From assembly GCA_963781895.1 (NCBI GenBank), contig CAWAIM010000032.1:113374-177373 (forward strand): a DNA stretch of 64,000 bases. Direction: 5' to 3'. Shown piece by piece: positions 36,371-46,034 of this stretch. Below the pieces are notes generated by a model. That model was not told the origin of the DNA and did no database searches. It saw only the letters and a program-made list of their open reading frames with translations. Numbering within the stretch: the stretch's first letter is position 1; each line of letters starts with the position of its first letter. This DNA comes from Roseiarcus sp963781895 (GTDB lineage: Bacteria > Pseudomonadota > Alphaproteobacteria > Rhizobiales > Beijerinckiaceae). The translations under genes were made by a program, and so were the position numbers.

Positions 36371-37182
36371 GCGCCACCCCCATGGTCGGCGAAATCGGCA
36401 AGCCAGTCGCGCACCGCACTCGGACGCTCGAAAGCGCCGATTGCGCCCGGGCGCCTTCGTCCGACCGAATAAGCGTAGCCTCCGCGCGCCGAAACCACGG
36501 CGAAACCGGCCTCGTCGGTCTTGTCGTCGCCGATAAAAACCGGCGTGCGGCCGCGAAATGGAACGGTGGAAAGAAACGCTTCGATCGCGCTGCCCTTGTC
36601 AAAGCCCGGCGCCTTCAATTCGATCGCGCAATGGGCGTTCATCACCTGGATGTCTGTCCGCGACTCGCCTTCGACGAGTTTCATGATCCGCTCGCGCAGC
36701 GGCGCTTCCGCCTCTGGCGCCAGGCGATAGTGGACCGCGAAACTGTAACGCTTGTTCTCGGCTAACGTTCCGGGGAACTCACGCATCGCCTCGTTGACAG
36801 CCGTCCACAAAGAATCCGGCAGCGCGACGACCCCCGGCGCCGAGGCAGGGGTTTGGTCCGGATCGAAACGCACCTCAGCGCCATGCACGCCGCTCGCGCG
36901 CAGGCGCAGCGGGTCGAACAGCCGGTCGAGCTCCTCAATGGTCCGTCCGCTGATCAGCGCTAGGGCGCCCGCGAGCTTACGTTCGACTTTCGTCAAGGCC
37001 GCGACAAGCCCCGCCGGAGTCACGACCGCGCCCGGCCAGTCGGCGAGATCGAGCAGCGTGCCGTCGACATCAAGAAACAGCGCGATCGGTCCGTTGTTCG
37101 GGACCGTGACATCGCCGTTCGCCGCACTCAAAGGCGGCGCCGCAACCTCAACGCTCAACGCGCGCCTCCATGAGCCGAACAT
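36367..37182 (-). CDS. otsB: Trehalose-6-phosphate phosphatase
   Basis: OtsB removes phosphate from trehalose 6-phosphate. The 271-residue HAD enzyme has the nucleophile motif ALFLDVDGTLLDLADWPG near residue 35, the second-motif region ALALISGRTIEEL near 72, and the metal-binding TPVFIGDDKTDEAGF near 217. The open frame continues upstream, but ATG at 37182 (MFGSWRRALS) is the better start by length. It is first in the operon and overlaps the GH15 gene by 4 bp. Confidence 0.94.
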   Translation of the reverse strand: MFGSWRRALSVEVAAPPLSAANGDVTVPNNGPIALFLDVDGTLLDLADWPGAVVTPAGLVAALTKVERKLAGALALISGRTIEELDRLFDPLRLRASGVHGAEVRFDPDQTPASAPGVVALPDSLWTAVNEAMREFPGTLAENKRYSFAVHYRLAPEAEAPLRERIMKLVEGESRTDIQVMNAHCAIELKAPGFDKGSAIEAFLSTVPFRGRTPVFIGDDKTDEAGFAVVSARGGYAYSVGRRRPGAIGAFERPSAVRDWLADFADHGGGA

Positions 37183-37448
37183 AGCAACCTGGCGTGGTTT
37201 TAGCCCATAGCATGTTCGCGCCGCCAGCTGTGCGCCCCTTTGCGAGTTCCCGCTCAAGTTCGGATGCGGCTCCGCCGGCCGCACACGATAACCGATATTT
37301 GTGGAGATTTGTTCCCGTGGCGCTGCGATTCGACCGCGCCGCGATTCCTGCGATGGACAACGGAGTACCGAGAGCCGCGCCGATGCGTTCGATGGCTTGC
37401 GCGCCTCGTGGCGATGCGCAACATGGGCGCTTGCCTCGGAGTTGATCG

Positions 37449-37769
37449 ATGCGCGATGACCGAACCATCTCCGTCACTCCAGACCCGCTGCGCGCCATGG
37501 CCTTCGACGTCGTCGTCCGTGACAGCCGAAGCGAAACCCGGCATCGCGTGACGATCGAGGCTGATGACGCGGCCCGCTGGGGCGAGCTCGGCGTCGGCCC
37601 GGCAGGCTGCGTCAAGGCGGCGATGCTGTTCCTGACCGACCGCGAGCCAAAAGAATCGATCCTCGCCGCGTTCGACATCCGCGTCATTCAGCGCTATTTT
37701 CCTGAATTCAACGACGCTTTTCCCGCTTATCTCGCGCGCCTCGGCCACGAAGGGGGAGAGCGTGGTTAG
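37449..37769 (+). CDS. Hypothetical protein (106 aa) preceding indolepyruvate oxidoreductase
   Basis: The acidic 106-residue protein has a short beta-rich first half (MAFDVVVRDSRSETRHRVTI) and a helical second half (LGVGPAGCVKAAMLFLTDRE, then RVIQRYFPEFNDAFPAYLARL). I recognise no family. GGAG at 37438-37441 supports the ATG. It ends 30 bp before the large oxidoreductase gene, so the two are probably co-transcribed and it may assist that enzyme; this is inference from position. Confidence 0.7.
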   Translation: MRDDRTISVTPDPLRAMAFDVVVRDSRSETRHRVTIEADDAARWGELGVGPAGCVKAAMLFLTDREPKESILAAFDIRVIQRYFPEFNDAFPAYLARLGHEGGERG

Positions 37770-37799
37770 ACGATACGCCAGCCGCAGGAGAAAGCTTTC

Positions 37800-40700
37800 A
37801 TGACCGTCGCGCTCGCCCGGTCGGAGGCGACTCTCGAATCCCGCTACGCGTCGAGCGAGGGCTGGTTTTATATGACCGGCATGCAGGCGCTTGTGCGCCT
37901 GCCGATCCAGCAGCGCTTGCGCGACGCGGCGGCCGGCCTCAACACTGGCGGCTATATCTCCGGCTATCGGGGCTCCCCTCTTGGGCGCTACGACATCGAG
38001 CTGTGGCGCGCCGGGCCATTGCTCGAGAGCCACAACATCGTCTTCCGCCCCGGCCTCAACGAAGACCTGGCCGCGACCGCGATCTGGGGCGCGCAACATT
38101 TGACGAGCTTTCCCGGCGCGACCGTCGACGGCGTGTTCGGCATCTGGTACGGCAAGGGGCCGGGCGTCGATCGCTCGGGCGACGCGCTGCGCCACGCCAA
38201 CTTCACCGGCGTCTCGCCCAAGGGCGGCGTGATCGCGCTCGCCGGGGACGATCACGGCGCGAAATCCTCCACCGCCGTCAATTTTTCCGACACCTCCTTC
38301 ATCGCCGTCGGCATGCCGGTGCTCTACCCCTCGAACACCCAGGAGCTGATCGACTTCGGTTTGCACGGAATTGCGATGTCGCGCTTCAGCGGCTGCTGGG
38401 TCGGCGTAAAGGTTGTGACCGACGTCGCAGAGGGGGGCGGCACCGTCTACGTGGGTCTCGATTCGCCTGCGATCGCGATTCCCGAACGCCCCAGCAATCC
38501 GCCCGGCGGCGTCGGCGCGAGGGCGATCGACATGCCGGTGGCTCAGGAGGAGCGGCTTTACAATCACAAGCTTCCCGCGGCGCTCGCCTACGCGCGCGCG
38601 AATGCGCTCAATCGCATCGTCGGCGGCGCAAACGCGCGGGTCGGCGTCGTCGGGGCCGGCAAGGCCTGGCAGGATCTGTTGCAGGCGCTCGGCCATCTTC
38701 GCCACGCCGGCGGCGGCGCCCTGGATTTGCGTCTGCTCAAGGTCGGCATGGTCTGGCCGCTCGATCCGGTCATCGTGCGCGACTTCGCCCTCGGACTCGA
38801 TCTCATCGTCGTCATCGAGGAGAAGCGCCCGATTCTCGAGGATCAGATTCGCGCGATCCTCTATGGCTGCGAACGCGCGCCGCGCATCGTCGGCAAGTTT
38901 TTCGACGGCGTCGTCTTCGATCCCGCCCACGGCGCGCTCGCCATCCCCAATTTCGGCGAAACCACGCCGGAGCTGGTCGCGCAGGTGCTGTTCGACGCGC
39001 TCCGCGCGCGCGATCCGGATTGCCCGCTCGCCGCTCCCCCGGTCTCGATCAGGGCGATCGGCAACCGTCCCGCTCCTGTGCGCAGTCCCGGGTTCTGCGC
39101 CGGCTGTCCGCACAACCGCTCGACCCGCGTGCCCGAGGGCAGCCGCGCGCTTGCCGGCATCGGTTGTCACACGATGGCGATGTATGTGAACCCGTTTCAG
39201 ACGACCACGGTCTCGCATATGGGCGGCGAAGGGGCGATGTGGCTCGGCCAGCAGCCTTTCACGAGCCAGCAACACGTATTCGCCAATCTCGGCGACGGCA
39301 CCTATGCCCATTCCGGCGTTCTGGCGGTCCGTCAGGCCGTCGCCGCCGACGTGCCGATCACCTATAAGATCCTCTATAACGGCTTCGTCTCGATGACGGG
39401 CGGCCAGCCGATCGAAGGCGGCATGACGCCGGTCCAGATTCTGGCCGAACTCGCCGCCGAAGGCGTCAAGAAAATGGCGCTCGTGGTCGACGAGCCGGAG
39501 CGCTATTCCGGCATTGCGCTGCCGGCCGGCGTGAGCCTTCGCCATCGCGACGCGATGGACGAGACGCAGCGCGAGTTTCGTGAGTTCAAGGGCGTCTCGG
39601 TCATTCTCTACGACCAGCCCTGCGCGACCGAGCGCCGGCGGTTGCGCAAGCGCGGCAAATGGACCGATCCGGCCATCCGCACGTTCATTCACCCCGACGT
39701 GTGCGAAGGCTGCGGGGACTGCGGTCGCGTCTCCAACTGCATGGCGATCGAACCGCTGGAGACCGAATTCGGGCGCAAACGGCGCATCAACCAGTCGAGC
39801 TGCAACAAGGATTATTCCTGCGTCGAAGGTTTCTGTCCGAGCTTCGTGACTGTTCATGGGGGACGCTTGCGCAGAGTTGACGTCGCGACGCCTCTGAGCC
39901 CCTACCTGCCGGCGATCCCGGATCCGGTGTTGCCCGAAATGGGCGAGCGCTACAGCGTGCTGGTGGCCGGCATCGGCGGCTCGGGCGTCGTGACAATCAG
40001 CCAGACGCTCGCCGTCGCCGCCTATCTCGACGGGCTTTTCAGCTCCAATCTCGATCTGACCGGCCTGAGCCAGAAATACGGCGCGGTCACCGCGCACGTT
40101 CGCATGGCGCGCGAGCCGGGCGCGCTGCACGCGACCCGGATCGCCTCGGGCGAGGCCGACGCGCTGATCGGCTGCGACCTCATCGTCGCCGCGGGCGACG
40201 AATGCGTCTCGAAGCTCACTCCCCAAACGCGCGCGGTGATCTCGGCCGATCTGACGCCGACCGCCGATTTCGCGCGCAATCCAAATTGGAGCGTCGACGC
40301 GGAACAGTTGATCGAGCGCCTCAGAAGCCTGCTCGGCGACGGGGCGCTTGTTCTCGATGGACAACGCCTCGCGCAGGCGCTCCTGGGCGACGCGATCGCC
40401 TCCAACATGTTCATGTTCGGGGCCGCCTGGCAGAAAGGCCTCATTCCGCTCCGGCGCGCGGCGATCGAACGTGCGATCGAGCTCAACGGCGTCGCGATCG
40501 AGGCCAACAAGCAGGCCTTCGAGTGGGGCCGACGCGCGGCCCACGACCTGGCCAGCGTCGAATCGCTCGTCGCCGAGGACGAACCGAGGGCCGACGAGGC
40601 GCCGTCGCTCGACGCGTTGATCGCGCGGCGCGCGGCGCATCTGACCGAGTATCGCGACGCCTCTTACGCGGCGCGCTACCGCGCGCTCGTCGAGCGCGTG

Positions 40701-41261
40701 CGCCGGGCGGAAGCCAGCGCCGGGCTCGGCGAGGCGCTGACGAGCGCGGTTGCGCGCTCCTATCACAAGCTGCTCGCCGTCAAGGACGAGTGGGAAGTCG
40801 CGCGCCTGTTCGCCGCCCCGGAATTCCAGCGGGCGCTGGCGCAGGAGTTCGAAGGCCGATATCGCCTGCGCTTCCATATCGGCGCCTGGCCCTTCGCCCG
40901 CCCCGATCCAAGCACCGGAATGATGCGCAAGGGCGAGGCCGGCCCCTGGGCGATGACCGCGTTCCGCGTCATGGCGCGGCTCAAGTTCCTGCGCGGCACT
41001 TGGCTCGATCCGTTCCGCAACAGCGATGAGCGCAAACTCGAGCGCCGGCTCGTCGACGAGTTCGAAGCAGACGTCGAAGAATTGCTCGCGCGGCTTGCTC
41101 CTGCAAACCACGCGCTCGCCGTTCGCCTTGCCGGTCTTCCAGAGACCATACGGGGCTATGGGCGAATTAAGGAGGCGAGCGCCGCGGAGGCCGCCAAGGC
41201 GCGGGCGACCGCGCTTCGAGAGCTTCGGGCCGCCAAGGCGCCGGCGGACCGGGCCGCGTAA
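37800..41261 (+). CDS. Indolepyruvate ferredoxin oxidoreductase, fused single-chain type
   Basis: The 1153-residue enzyme fuses the IorA- and IorB-like parts. It has pyrimidine-binding and TPP domains (GYISGYRGSPLGRYDIELWR near residue 45; GFCAGCPHNRSTRVP near 430; GCHTMAMYVNPFQTTTVSHM near 450), a ferredoxin-like segment with Cys in HPDVCEGCGDCGRVSNC and SSCNKDYSCVEGFCPSF near 630-680, and a C-terminal gamma-type domain (VLVAGIGGSGVVTISQTLAV near 720). It oxidatively decarboxylates aryl- or branched 2-oxoacids to acyl-CoA, reducing ferredoxin. AGGAGA at 37785-37790 precedes the ATG. An SDR follows 23 bp later. Confidence 0.94.
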   Translation: MTVALARSEATLESRYASSEGWFYMTGMQALVRLPIQQRLRDAAAGLNTGGYISGYRGSPLGRYDIELWRAGPLLESHNIVFRPGLNEDLAATAIWGAQHLTSFPGATVDGVFGIWYGKGPGVDRSGDALRHANFTGVSPKGGVIALAGDDHGAKSSTAVNFSDTSFIAVGMPVLYPSNTQELIDFGLHGIAMSRFSGCWVGVKVVTDVAEGGGTVYVGLDSPAIAIPERPSNPPGGVGARAIDMPVAQEERLYNHKLPAALAYARANALNRIVGGANARVGVVGAGKAWQDLLQALGHLRHAGGGALDLRLLKVGMVWPLDPVIVRDFALGLDLIVVIEEKRPILEDQIRAILYGCERAPRIVGKFFDGVVFDPAHGALAIPNFGETTPELVAQVLFDALRARDPDCPLAAPPVSIRAIGNRPAPVRSPGFCAGCPHNRSTRVPEGSRALAGIGCHTMAMYVNPFQTTTVSHMGGEGAMWLGQQPFTSQQHVFANLGDGTYAHSGVLAVRQAVAADVPITYKILYNGFVSMTGGQPIEGGMTPVQILAELAAEGVKKMALVVDEPERYSGIALPAGVSLRHRDAMDETQREFREFKGVSVILYDQPCATERRRLRKRGKWTDPAIRTFIHPDVCEGCGDCGRVSNCMAIEPLETEFGRKRRINQSSCNKDYSCVEGFCPSFVTVHGGRLRRVDVATPLSPYLPAIPDPVLPEMGERYSVLVAGIGGSGVVTISQTLAVAAYLDGLFSSNLDLTGLSQKYGAVTAHVRMAREPGALHATRIASGEADALIGCDLIVAAGDECVSKLTPQTRAVISADLTPTADFARNPNWSVDAEQLIERLRSLLGDGALVLDGQRLAQALLGDAIASNMFMFGAAWQKGLIPLRRAAIERAIELNGVAIEANKQAFEWGRRAAHDLASVESLVAEDEPRADEAPSLDALIARRAAHLTEYRDASYAARYRALVERVRRAEASAGLGEALTSAVARSYHKLLAVKDEWEVARLFAAPEFQRALAQEFEGRYRLRFHIGAWPFARPDPSTGMMRKGEAGPWAMTAFRVMARLKFLRGTWLDPFRNSDERKLERRLVDEFEADVEELLARLAPANHALAVRLAGLPETIRGYGRIKEASAAEAAKARATALRELRAAKAPADRAA

Positions 41262-41284
41262 ACGTCAAGGGAGGGGAGAAACCG

Positions 41285-41983
41285 ATGCGCGGCAGGACGA
41301 TCGTGGTTACCGGCGGATTCGGCGCGCTTGGCGGCGGCGTGGCGGCTGCGGCGGTCGAGCGCGGCGCCTCCGTCGCCGTCCTCGACGTCGGCCCGTCCGC
41401 GCCTGCCGGTCTCGCCGAGCGGCTCGGTCCCAACGCGTTGCTTCTCGGCCGCGTCGATCTGTCCTCTCCCGAGGGCGCGCGCAAGGCGATGGCCGACGTC
41501 AAGGCGAGGTTCGGGCGGCTCGACGCGCTCCTCAACATCGCCGGCGGCTTTCGATGGGAAACCGTGGAGGGCGGCAGCGCCGAAACCTGGGAACGTCTCT
41601 ATGCCCTCAACCTGAAGACCGCGTTGAACGCCTGCCAAGCCGCCCTTCCCTATCTGCTGGAGAGCGGCGCCGGCCGCATCGTCAATGTCGGCGCGCAATC
41701 CGCGCTGAGGGCCGCATCGGGAATGGGGGCCTACGCGGCCAGCAAATCCGCCGTGCATCGGCTGACCGAGGCCCTGGCCGAAGAGCTGAAGCTGAAAGGC
41801 GTCACGGTCAATGCGGTGCTGCCTTCGATCATCGACACGCCGGCAAATCGCGCCGACATGCCGAAGGCCGAGTTCGATCGCTGGGTGACGCCCGCGGACC
41901 TCGCGGCGGTCATTCTGTTCCTGGCGTCCGACGAAGCAAAAGCGGTCACCGGCGCGCTGATTCCAGTCTCCGGCCGCGTGTAA
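41285..41983 (+). CDS. Short-chain dehydrogenase/reductase
   Basis: The 232-residue SDR starts with the cofactor motif TIVVTGGFGALGGGVAAAAV, followed by LDVG. It has the NIAGGF motif near residue 78, catalytic Ser near VGAQSAL and the YAASKSAVHRL motif near 153. An NVGAQ/NAVLPSIIDTPANR region is seen near 178. Short SDRs of this length, without a cofactor-specific Arg after the Gly motif, usually prefer NAD. It follows the indolepyruvate oxidoreductase closely, so it may act on a related acid or alcohol; the substrate is unknown. Confidence 0.85.
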   Translation: MRGRTIVVTGGFGALGGGVAAAAVERGASVAVLDVGPSAPAGLAERLGPNALLLGRVDLSSPEGARKAMADVKARFGRLDALLNIAGGFRWETVEGGSAETWERLYALNLKTALNACQAALPYLLESGAGRIVNVGAQSALRAASGMGAYAASKSAVHRLTEALAEELKLKGVTVNAVLPSIIDTPANRADMPKAEFDRWVTPADLAAVILFLASDEAKAVTGALIPVSGRV

Positions 41984-42065
41984 GCAGCGGTTCGGCGCGA
42001 GGCAGGATCGTGGTATAGACCTCGGCGGGGGTCCACCCCGCTGACATTCGAGAGGCGCTCCGCGC

Positions 42066-43018
42066 ATGGGCCAATTGCTCAAGGGATCATGGCGCGCCGA
42101 GGGCGATTTCCCTCACGACAAGAGCGGCCATTTCGTGCGGCCGGACGCGCCGTTCCGCAACTGGGTGACGGCGAGCGGCGAGCCGGGACCAACCGGCGTC
42201 GGCGGCTTCAAGGCGGAGCCGGGCCGCTACCACCTGATCGTGTCGCTCGCCTGCCCCTGGGCCCATCGCACCCTGATCTTCCGCCGGCTCAAAGGTCTCG
42301 AGGGCATGATCTCGCTCTCGGTCGTCCATTGGCTGTTGCGCGAGCGCGGCTGGACGTTCGACGACGGGCCCGGCGTCATTCCCGATCCGATCTTCCGCGC
42401 GAGGGCCTTGAGCGAATTCTATCTCAAGGCGCGGCCCGATTTCAGCGGACGCGTCACCGTGCCAGTGCTCTGGGACAAAAAAACAGGCACGATCGTCAAC
42501 AACGAGTCGTCCGAGATCATTCGCATGTTCAACAGCGCCTTCGACGCGGTCGGCGCCGCGCGAGGGCGACTATTATCCGAGCGAGCTCAGGGGCGAGATC
42601 GACGCGCTCAATGCGCGCATCTATCAAACCGTCAACAACGGCGTCTATCGCGCCGGATTCGCGACCACGCAGGCCGCCTATGAGGAGGCGTTCCATGCCC
42701 TGTTCGAGACGCTCGACTGGCTCGAGGCGCGGCTTTCGGGGCAACGGTTTTTGCTCGGAGACCGGGTTGACCGAGGCGGACTGGCGCCTGTTCACCACGC
42801 TCGTCCGGTTCGACCCGGTCTATTTCGGTCACTTCAAGTGCAATCTGCGGCGGATCGTCGACTATCCGGCGCTTCAGCGTTATCTCAGCGAGCTCTATCA
42901 CTGGCCGAAGGTCGCCGAGACGGTCGACTTCTTCCATATCAAGCATCACTATTACGCGAGCCATTTGCGGATCAACCCGACCGGGATCGTGCCGCTCGGG
43001 CCTGCGTTGGCTCTATGA
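42066..43018 (+). CDS. Glutathionyl-hydroquinone reductase (two frame shifts)
   Basis: Enzymes of this glutathione-transferase-like family strip glutathione from glutathionyl-hydroquinones. The start holds the typical GHFVRPDAPFRNWVTASGEP, and SLACPWAHRTLIFRRLKGLE with the catalytic Cys in CPWA. The rest is split: one base too many near 42556-42566 and again in the GGG at 42764-42766. Corrected, it reads EGDYYPSELRGEIDALNARI, then GDRLTEADWRLFTTLVRFDP and ends NPTGIVPLGPALAL, 316 residues, full length. Two independent +1 shifts in a conserved frame suggest assembly error. The gene may belong to the same transcript as the SDR. Confidence 0.88.
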
Positions 43019-43156
43019 AGCCACGGCGATCGCGTCGGCCAATGCGACAAGACGATCGACGCGATCGCCGTCGGGAGCGAGCGTCGCCTTCATCGGACTG
43101 CAGAAGAAGTGACGCCGTCCCTTGCCGCACGCGTCCCGCCGTGGCAATCGACGCGC

Positions 43157-44498
43157 ATGACCGAAGCCGCACCCCCCGCGCAGCGTTCCGCCCCGCGCAT
43201 TTCCTTCGTCTCGCTCGGCTGCCCGAAGGCGCTCGTCGACAGCGAGCGGATCCTGACCAGGCTGCGCGCCGAAGGCTACGAACTCTCGCGCACCCACGCC
43301 GGCGCCGACGCCGTCATCGTCAACACCTGCGGCTTTCTCGACAGCGCCAAGGCGGAGTCGCTCAGCGCGATCGGCGCGGCGATGGCCGAGAACGGCAAGG
43401 TGATCGTCACCGGCTGCATGGGCGCCCAGCCTGACGCCATCCGCGACGCTTTCCCCGAGGTCGCGGCGATCACCGGCCCGCAGGCGTTCGAAAGCGTGAT
43501 GGCGGCGGTGCGCGAGGCCGCGCCTTCGCCGCATGATCCGTTCGTCGATCTTATCCCCGGCGAGGGGGTGAGGCTGACGCCGCGCCACTACGCCTATCTG
43601 AAGATCTCCGAAGGTTGCGACCACCGCTGCACGTTCTGCATCATCCCGAGCTTGCGCGGGCCGCTCGTCTCCCGCCCGGCCGGCGAGGTGCTGCGGGAGG
43701 CGGAAAAGCTGGTGAAAGCGGGCGTCAAGGAACTCATCGTCATTTCGCAGGACACCAGCGCCTACGGCCGCGACCTCAAATATTCCGCGAGCCCCTGGCG
43801 CGACCGGGAGAGCGCCCGCGCGCTTCCTCGATCTGACGCGCGAGCTCGGCTCGCTCGGCGCCTGGGTCCGCCTGCAATATGTCTACCCCTATCCCCATGT
43901 CGACGAGGTCATCAGCCTGATGAACGGCGGCAATGTGCTGCCCTATGTCGACGTGCCGTTCCAGCACGCTTCGCCGAAAGTCCTGAAGGCGATGCGCCGG
44001 CCGGGCAATCAGGAAAAGACGCTCGAGCGCATCCGCGCCTGGCGCGCGATCTGCCCGGAGATCACCATCCGCTCGACCTTCATCGTCGGCTTTCCCGGCG
44101 AGACGGAAGATGACTTCGGCTTCCTGCTCGATTGGCTGGACGAGGCCAGGCTCGACCGCGTCGGCGCGTTCCAATATGAGCCGGTCAGGGGCGCACGGGC
44201 CAACGATCTCGGGCTCGAACCTGTGCCGGACGAGGTCAAGGCGAGCCGCCACAAGCGCTTCATGCAACGTCAACAGACGATCGGCGCGCGGCGCCTCGCC
44301 GCCAAAGTCGGCAAGCGCTTGGCCGTCATCATCGACGAAGGCGGCGTCGGAACCGCCAAGGGCCGGACCAAGGGCGACGCGCCGGAAATCGACGGCGCCG
44401 TCCACATCGCCGCCCGGCGCCCGTTGCGCGCCGGCGACATCGTCACCGTCAAGATCGAGCGCTCGGACGCCTACGATTTGTGGGGGATGGCGGTTTAG
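43157..44498 (+). CDS. rimO: Ribosomal protein S12 methylthiotransferase RimO (frame-shifted)
   Basis: RimO methylthiolates the conserved Asp of ribosomal protein S12. The N-terminal UPF0004 domain has three cluster cysteines (SLGCPKALVDSE, VNTCGFLDSAK, VTGCMGAQ) and the radical-SAM motif is CDHRCTFCIIP near residue 155. One extra C in CCC at 43815-43817 disrupts the frame; removing it joins SPWRDRES to AARFLDLTRELGSLG and continues to the TRAM domain, giving 446 residues. ATG at 43157 was chosen by family N-terminus. The stop overlaps the convergent folA stop by 4 bp. Confidence 0.93.
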
Positions 44499-45040
44499 AG
44501 CGCTGTGGTTCGTTGCCGTTTCCGCTCATAGTCCACGAATTCGAAATCCGCCTCGTCGCGCGGGCCGCGTTCGCCCCTTTGGCGCGTAACTTCCCGCCAA
44601 ATGCTTCGGTCGATCGGGGGAAAGCGCACGTCGCCTTCAGCCTCGAGCGCGACTTCAGTGATGTGGAGCCGGCTCGCACGGTGAAGCGTCTGCGCGTAGA
44701 TCTCGCCGCCGCCCGCGACGATAATGGCGTCCGCGCCCATCGCACGGGCGCGCTCCGCGGCGAGAGCGAGCGCCGCCTCGAGGCTCGGGACGACGAGCGC
44801 GCCGGCCGGAGAGAAGGCGCCGTCTCGGGTCACGACAATGGTTTCGCGCCCCGGCAGCGCACGGTTGATCGACTCGAATGTCTTGCGCCCCATCACCAGC
44901 GGCTTGCCCCAGGTCAACGCCTTGAAGCGCTTAAGGTCGCTGGACAGGCGCCAGGCAAGCCCGCCGTTCGAGCCGATGACCCCGTTGCGCGCGACTGCGG
45001 CGACGATGGCGAGGGGAACGGCCTCGGCGTTGGCCCTCAC
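44495..45040 (-). CDS. folA: Dihydrofolate reductase
   Basis: FolA regenerates tetrahydrofolate after thymidylate synthesis. The protein has IVAAVARNGVIGSNGGLAWR (residues 11-30), PLVMGRKTFESI near 55 and IIVAGGGEIYAQTL near 112, all DHFR motifs. The open frame runs further upstream only because it reads through a palindromic repeat. I therefore place the start at the GTG at 45040, giving 181 residues, close to family length. The ribosome site is weak. thyA lies just upstream on the same strand. Confidence 0.92.
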   Translation of the reverse strand: MRANAEAVPLAIVAAVARNGVIGSNGGLAWRLSSDLKRFKALTWGKPLVMGRKTFESINRALPGRETIVVTRDGAFSPAGALVVPSLEAALALAAERARAMGADAIIVAGGGEIYAQTLHRASRLHITEVALEAEGDVRFPPIDRSIWREVTRQRGERGPRDEADFEFVDYERKRQRTTAL

Positions 45041-45047
45041 CCCAGCG

Positions 45048-45120
45048 CTCTCCCGCAAGCGGCAGAGGGCTGACGGGAACCCTTCTCCCGCTTGCGGGAG
45101 AAGGTGGCCGACGAAGTCGG
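45048..45120. repeat. Palindromic intergenic repeat between thyA and folA
   Basis: A perfect 11-bp inverted repeat with a TT centre (ccttctcccgc and gcgggagaagg) occupies 45081-45104. A second, imperfect one (ctctcccgc-aa-gcggcagag) lies at 45049-45068. The following gtggccgacgaagtcgg completes an element widespread between alphaproteobacterial genes. It makes spurious in-frame extensions such as LPQAGEG. It could stabilise the thyA transcript end or act as a processing site. Confidence 0.75.
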
Positions 45121-45144
45121 TTGGATGAGCAGCCCGCGCGATCC

Positions 45145-45936
45145 TCACACCGCCACCGGCGCCTTGATCGCGGGCCAGGGATCGTAGCCTTCGAAGGCGA
45201 TCGCGTCGGCGTCGAGGTCGAAGAGCGGGCCGACGTCGCCGAGCTTCAGTCGCGGCAGGGGGCGCGGCTCACGCGAAAGCTGCTCGCGCGCCTGGTCCTC
45301 GTGATTGCGATAGAGATGCGCGTCGCCGAACGTGTGGATGAACTCGCCGGCCTCGAGACCGCAATCACGGGCGACGAGATGCGTCAGCAGGGCGTAGCTC
45401 GCAATATTGAACGGCACGCCGAGGAAGATGTCGGCGGAACGCTGGTAGAGCTGGCACGACAGCTTGCCGCCGCTGACATGGAACTGGAACAGGCAATGGC
45501 ACGGCGGGAGCTTCATGCGCTCGATGTCCGGCACGTTCCAGGCCGAGACGACGAGGCGGCGCGAATCCGGGTTGCGGCGGATTTCCTTGAGCAGCCAGTC
45601 GATCTGATCGTAAGCGCCCCCGTCCGGCCCCTCCCAGGCGCGCCATTGTTTGCCGTAGACCGGGCCGAGATCGCCGTTGGCCTCCGCCCATTCATTCCAG
45701 ATCGAGACGCCATGCGCCTTGAGATAGGCGACGTTGGTGTCGCCACGGAGAAACCAGATCAGCTCGCGCACGATCGACTTCAGGTGCAGCCGCTTGGTGG
45801 TGACGAGCGGAAAGCCCTGCGCAAGATCGAAACGGATCTGGCGGCCGAACAGCGAGCGTACCCCGGTCCCGGTGCGGTCTTGCTTGACCGCGCCGTTCTC
45901 GAGCGCATCGCGCATCAGATCGAGGTAAGCGCGCAT
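45145..45936 (-). CDS. thyA: Thymidylate synthase
   Basis: ThyA methylates dUMP using methylene-tetrahydrofolate and releases dihydrofolate, the substrate of FolA next to it. The 263-residue enzyme has QDRTGTGVRSLFGRQIRFDL (residues 19-38), the catalytic cysteine in LPPCHCLFQFHV near 146, RSADIFLGVPFNIASYALLT near 166, and the C-terminal IKAPVAV. Length and motifs are normal and the frame is intact. It precedes folA on the same strand, the usual folate pairing. Confidence 0.96.
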   Translation of the reverse strand: MRAYLDLMRDALENGAVKQDRTGTGVRSLFGRQIRFDLAQGFPLVTTKRLHLKSIVRELIWFLRGDTNVAYLKAHGVSIWNEWAEANGDLGPVYGKQWRAWEGPDGGAYDQIDWLLKEIRRNPDSRRLVVSAWNVPDIERMKLPPCHCLFQFHVSGGKLSCQLYQRSADIFLGVPFNIASYALLTHLVARDCGLEAGEFIHTFGDAHLYRNHEDQAREQLSREPRPLPRLKLGDVGPLFDLDADAIAFEGYDPWPAIKAPVAV

Positions 45937-46034
45937 CTCTGGCGATCCTTATAAGCCGGCGGACCGCCCTCATCTATCCGATTCCGCCGCGCCGGACACC
46001 GCCCCCGCCGGCGCTTCTCCACATGGCGAGAAGG

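Noticed and set aside
37254..41111. 1285-codon open frame on the minus strand
   Set aside because: It is antisense to the intact indolepyruvate oxidoreductase, has Arg/Glu/Asp-rich composition typical of GC-rich shadow frames and no recognisable domain.
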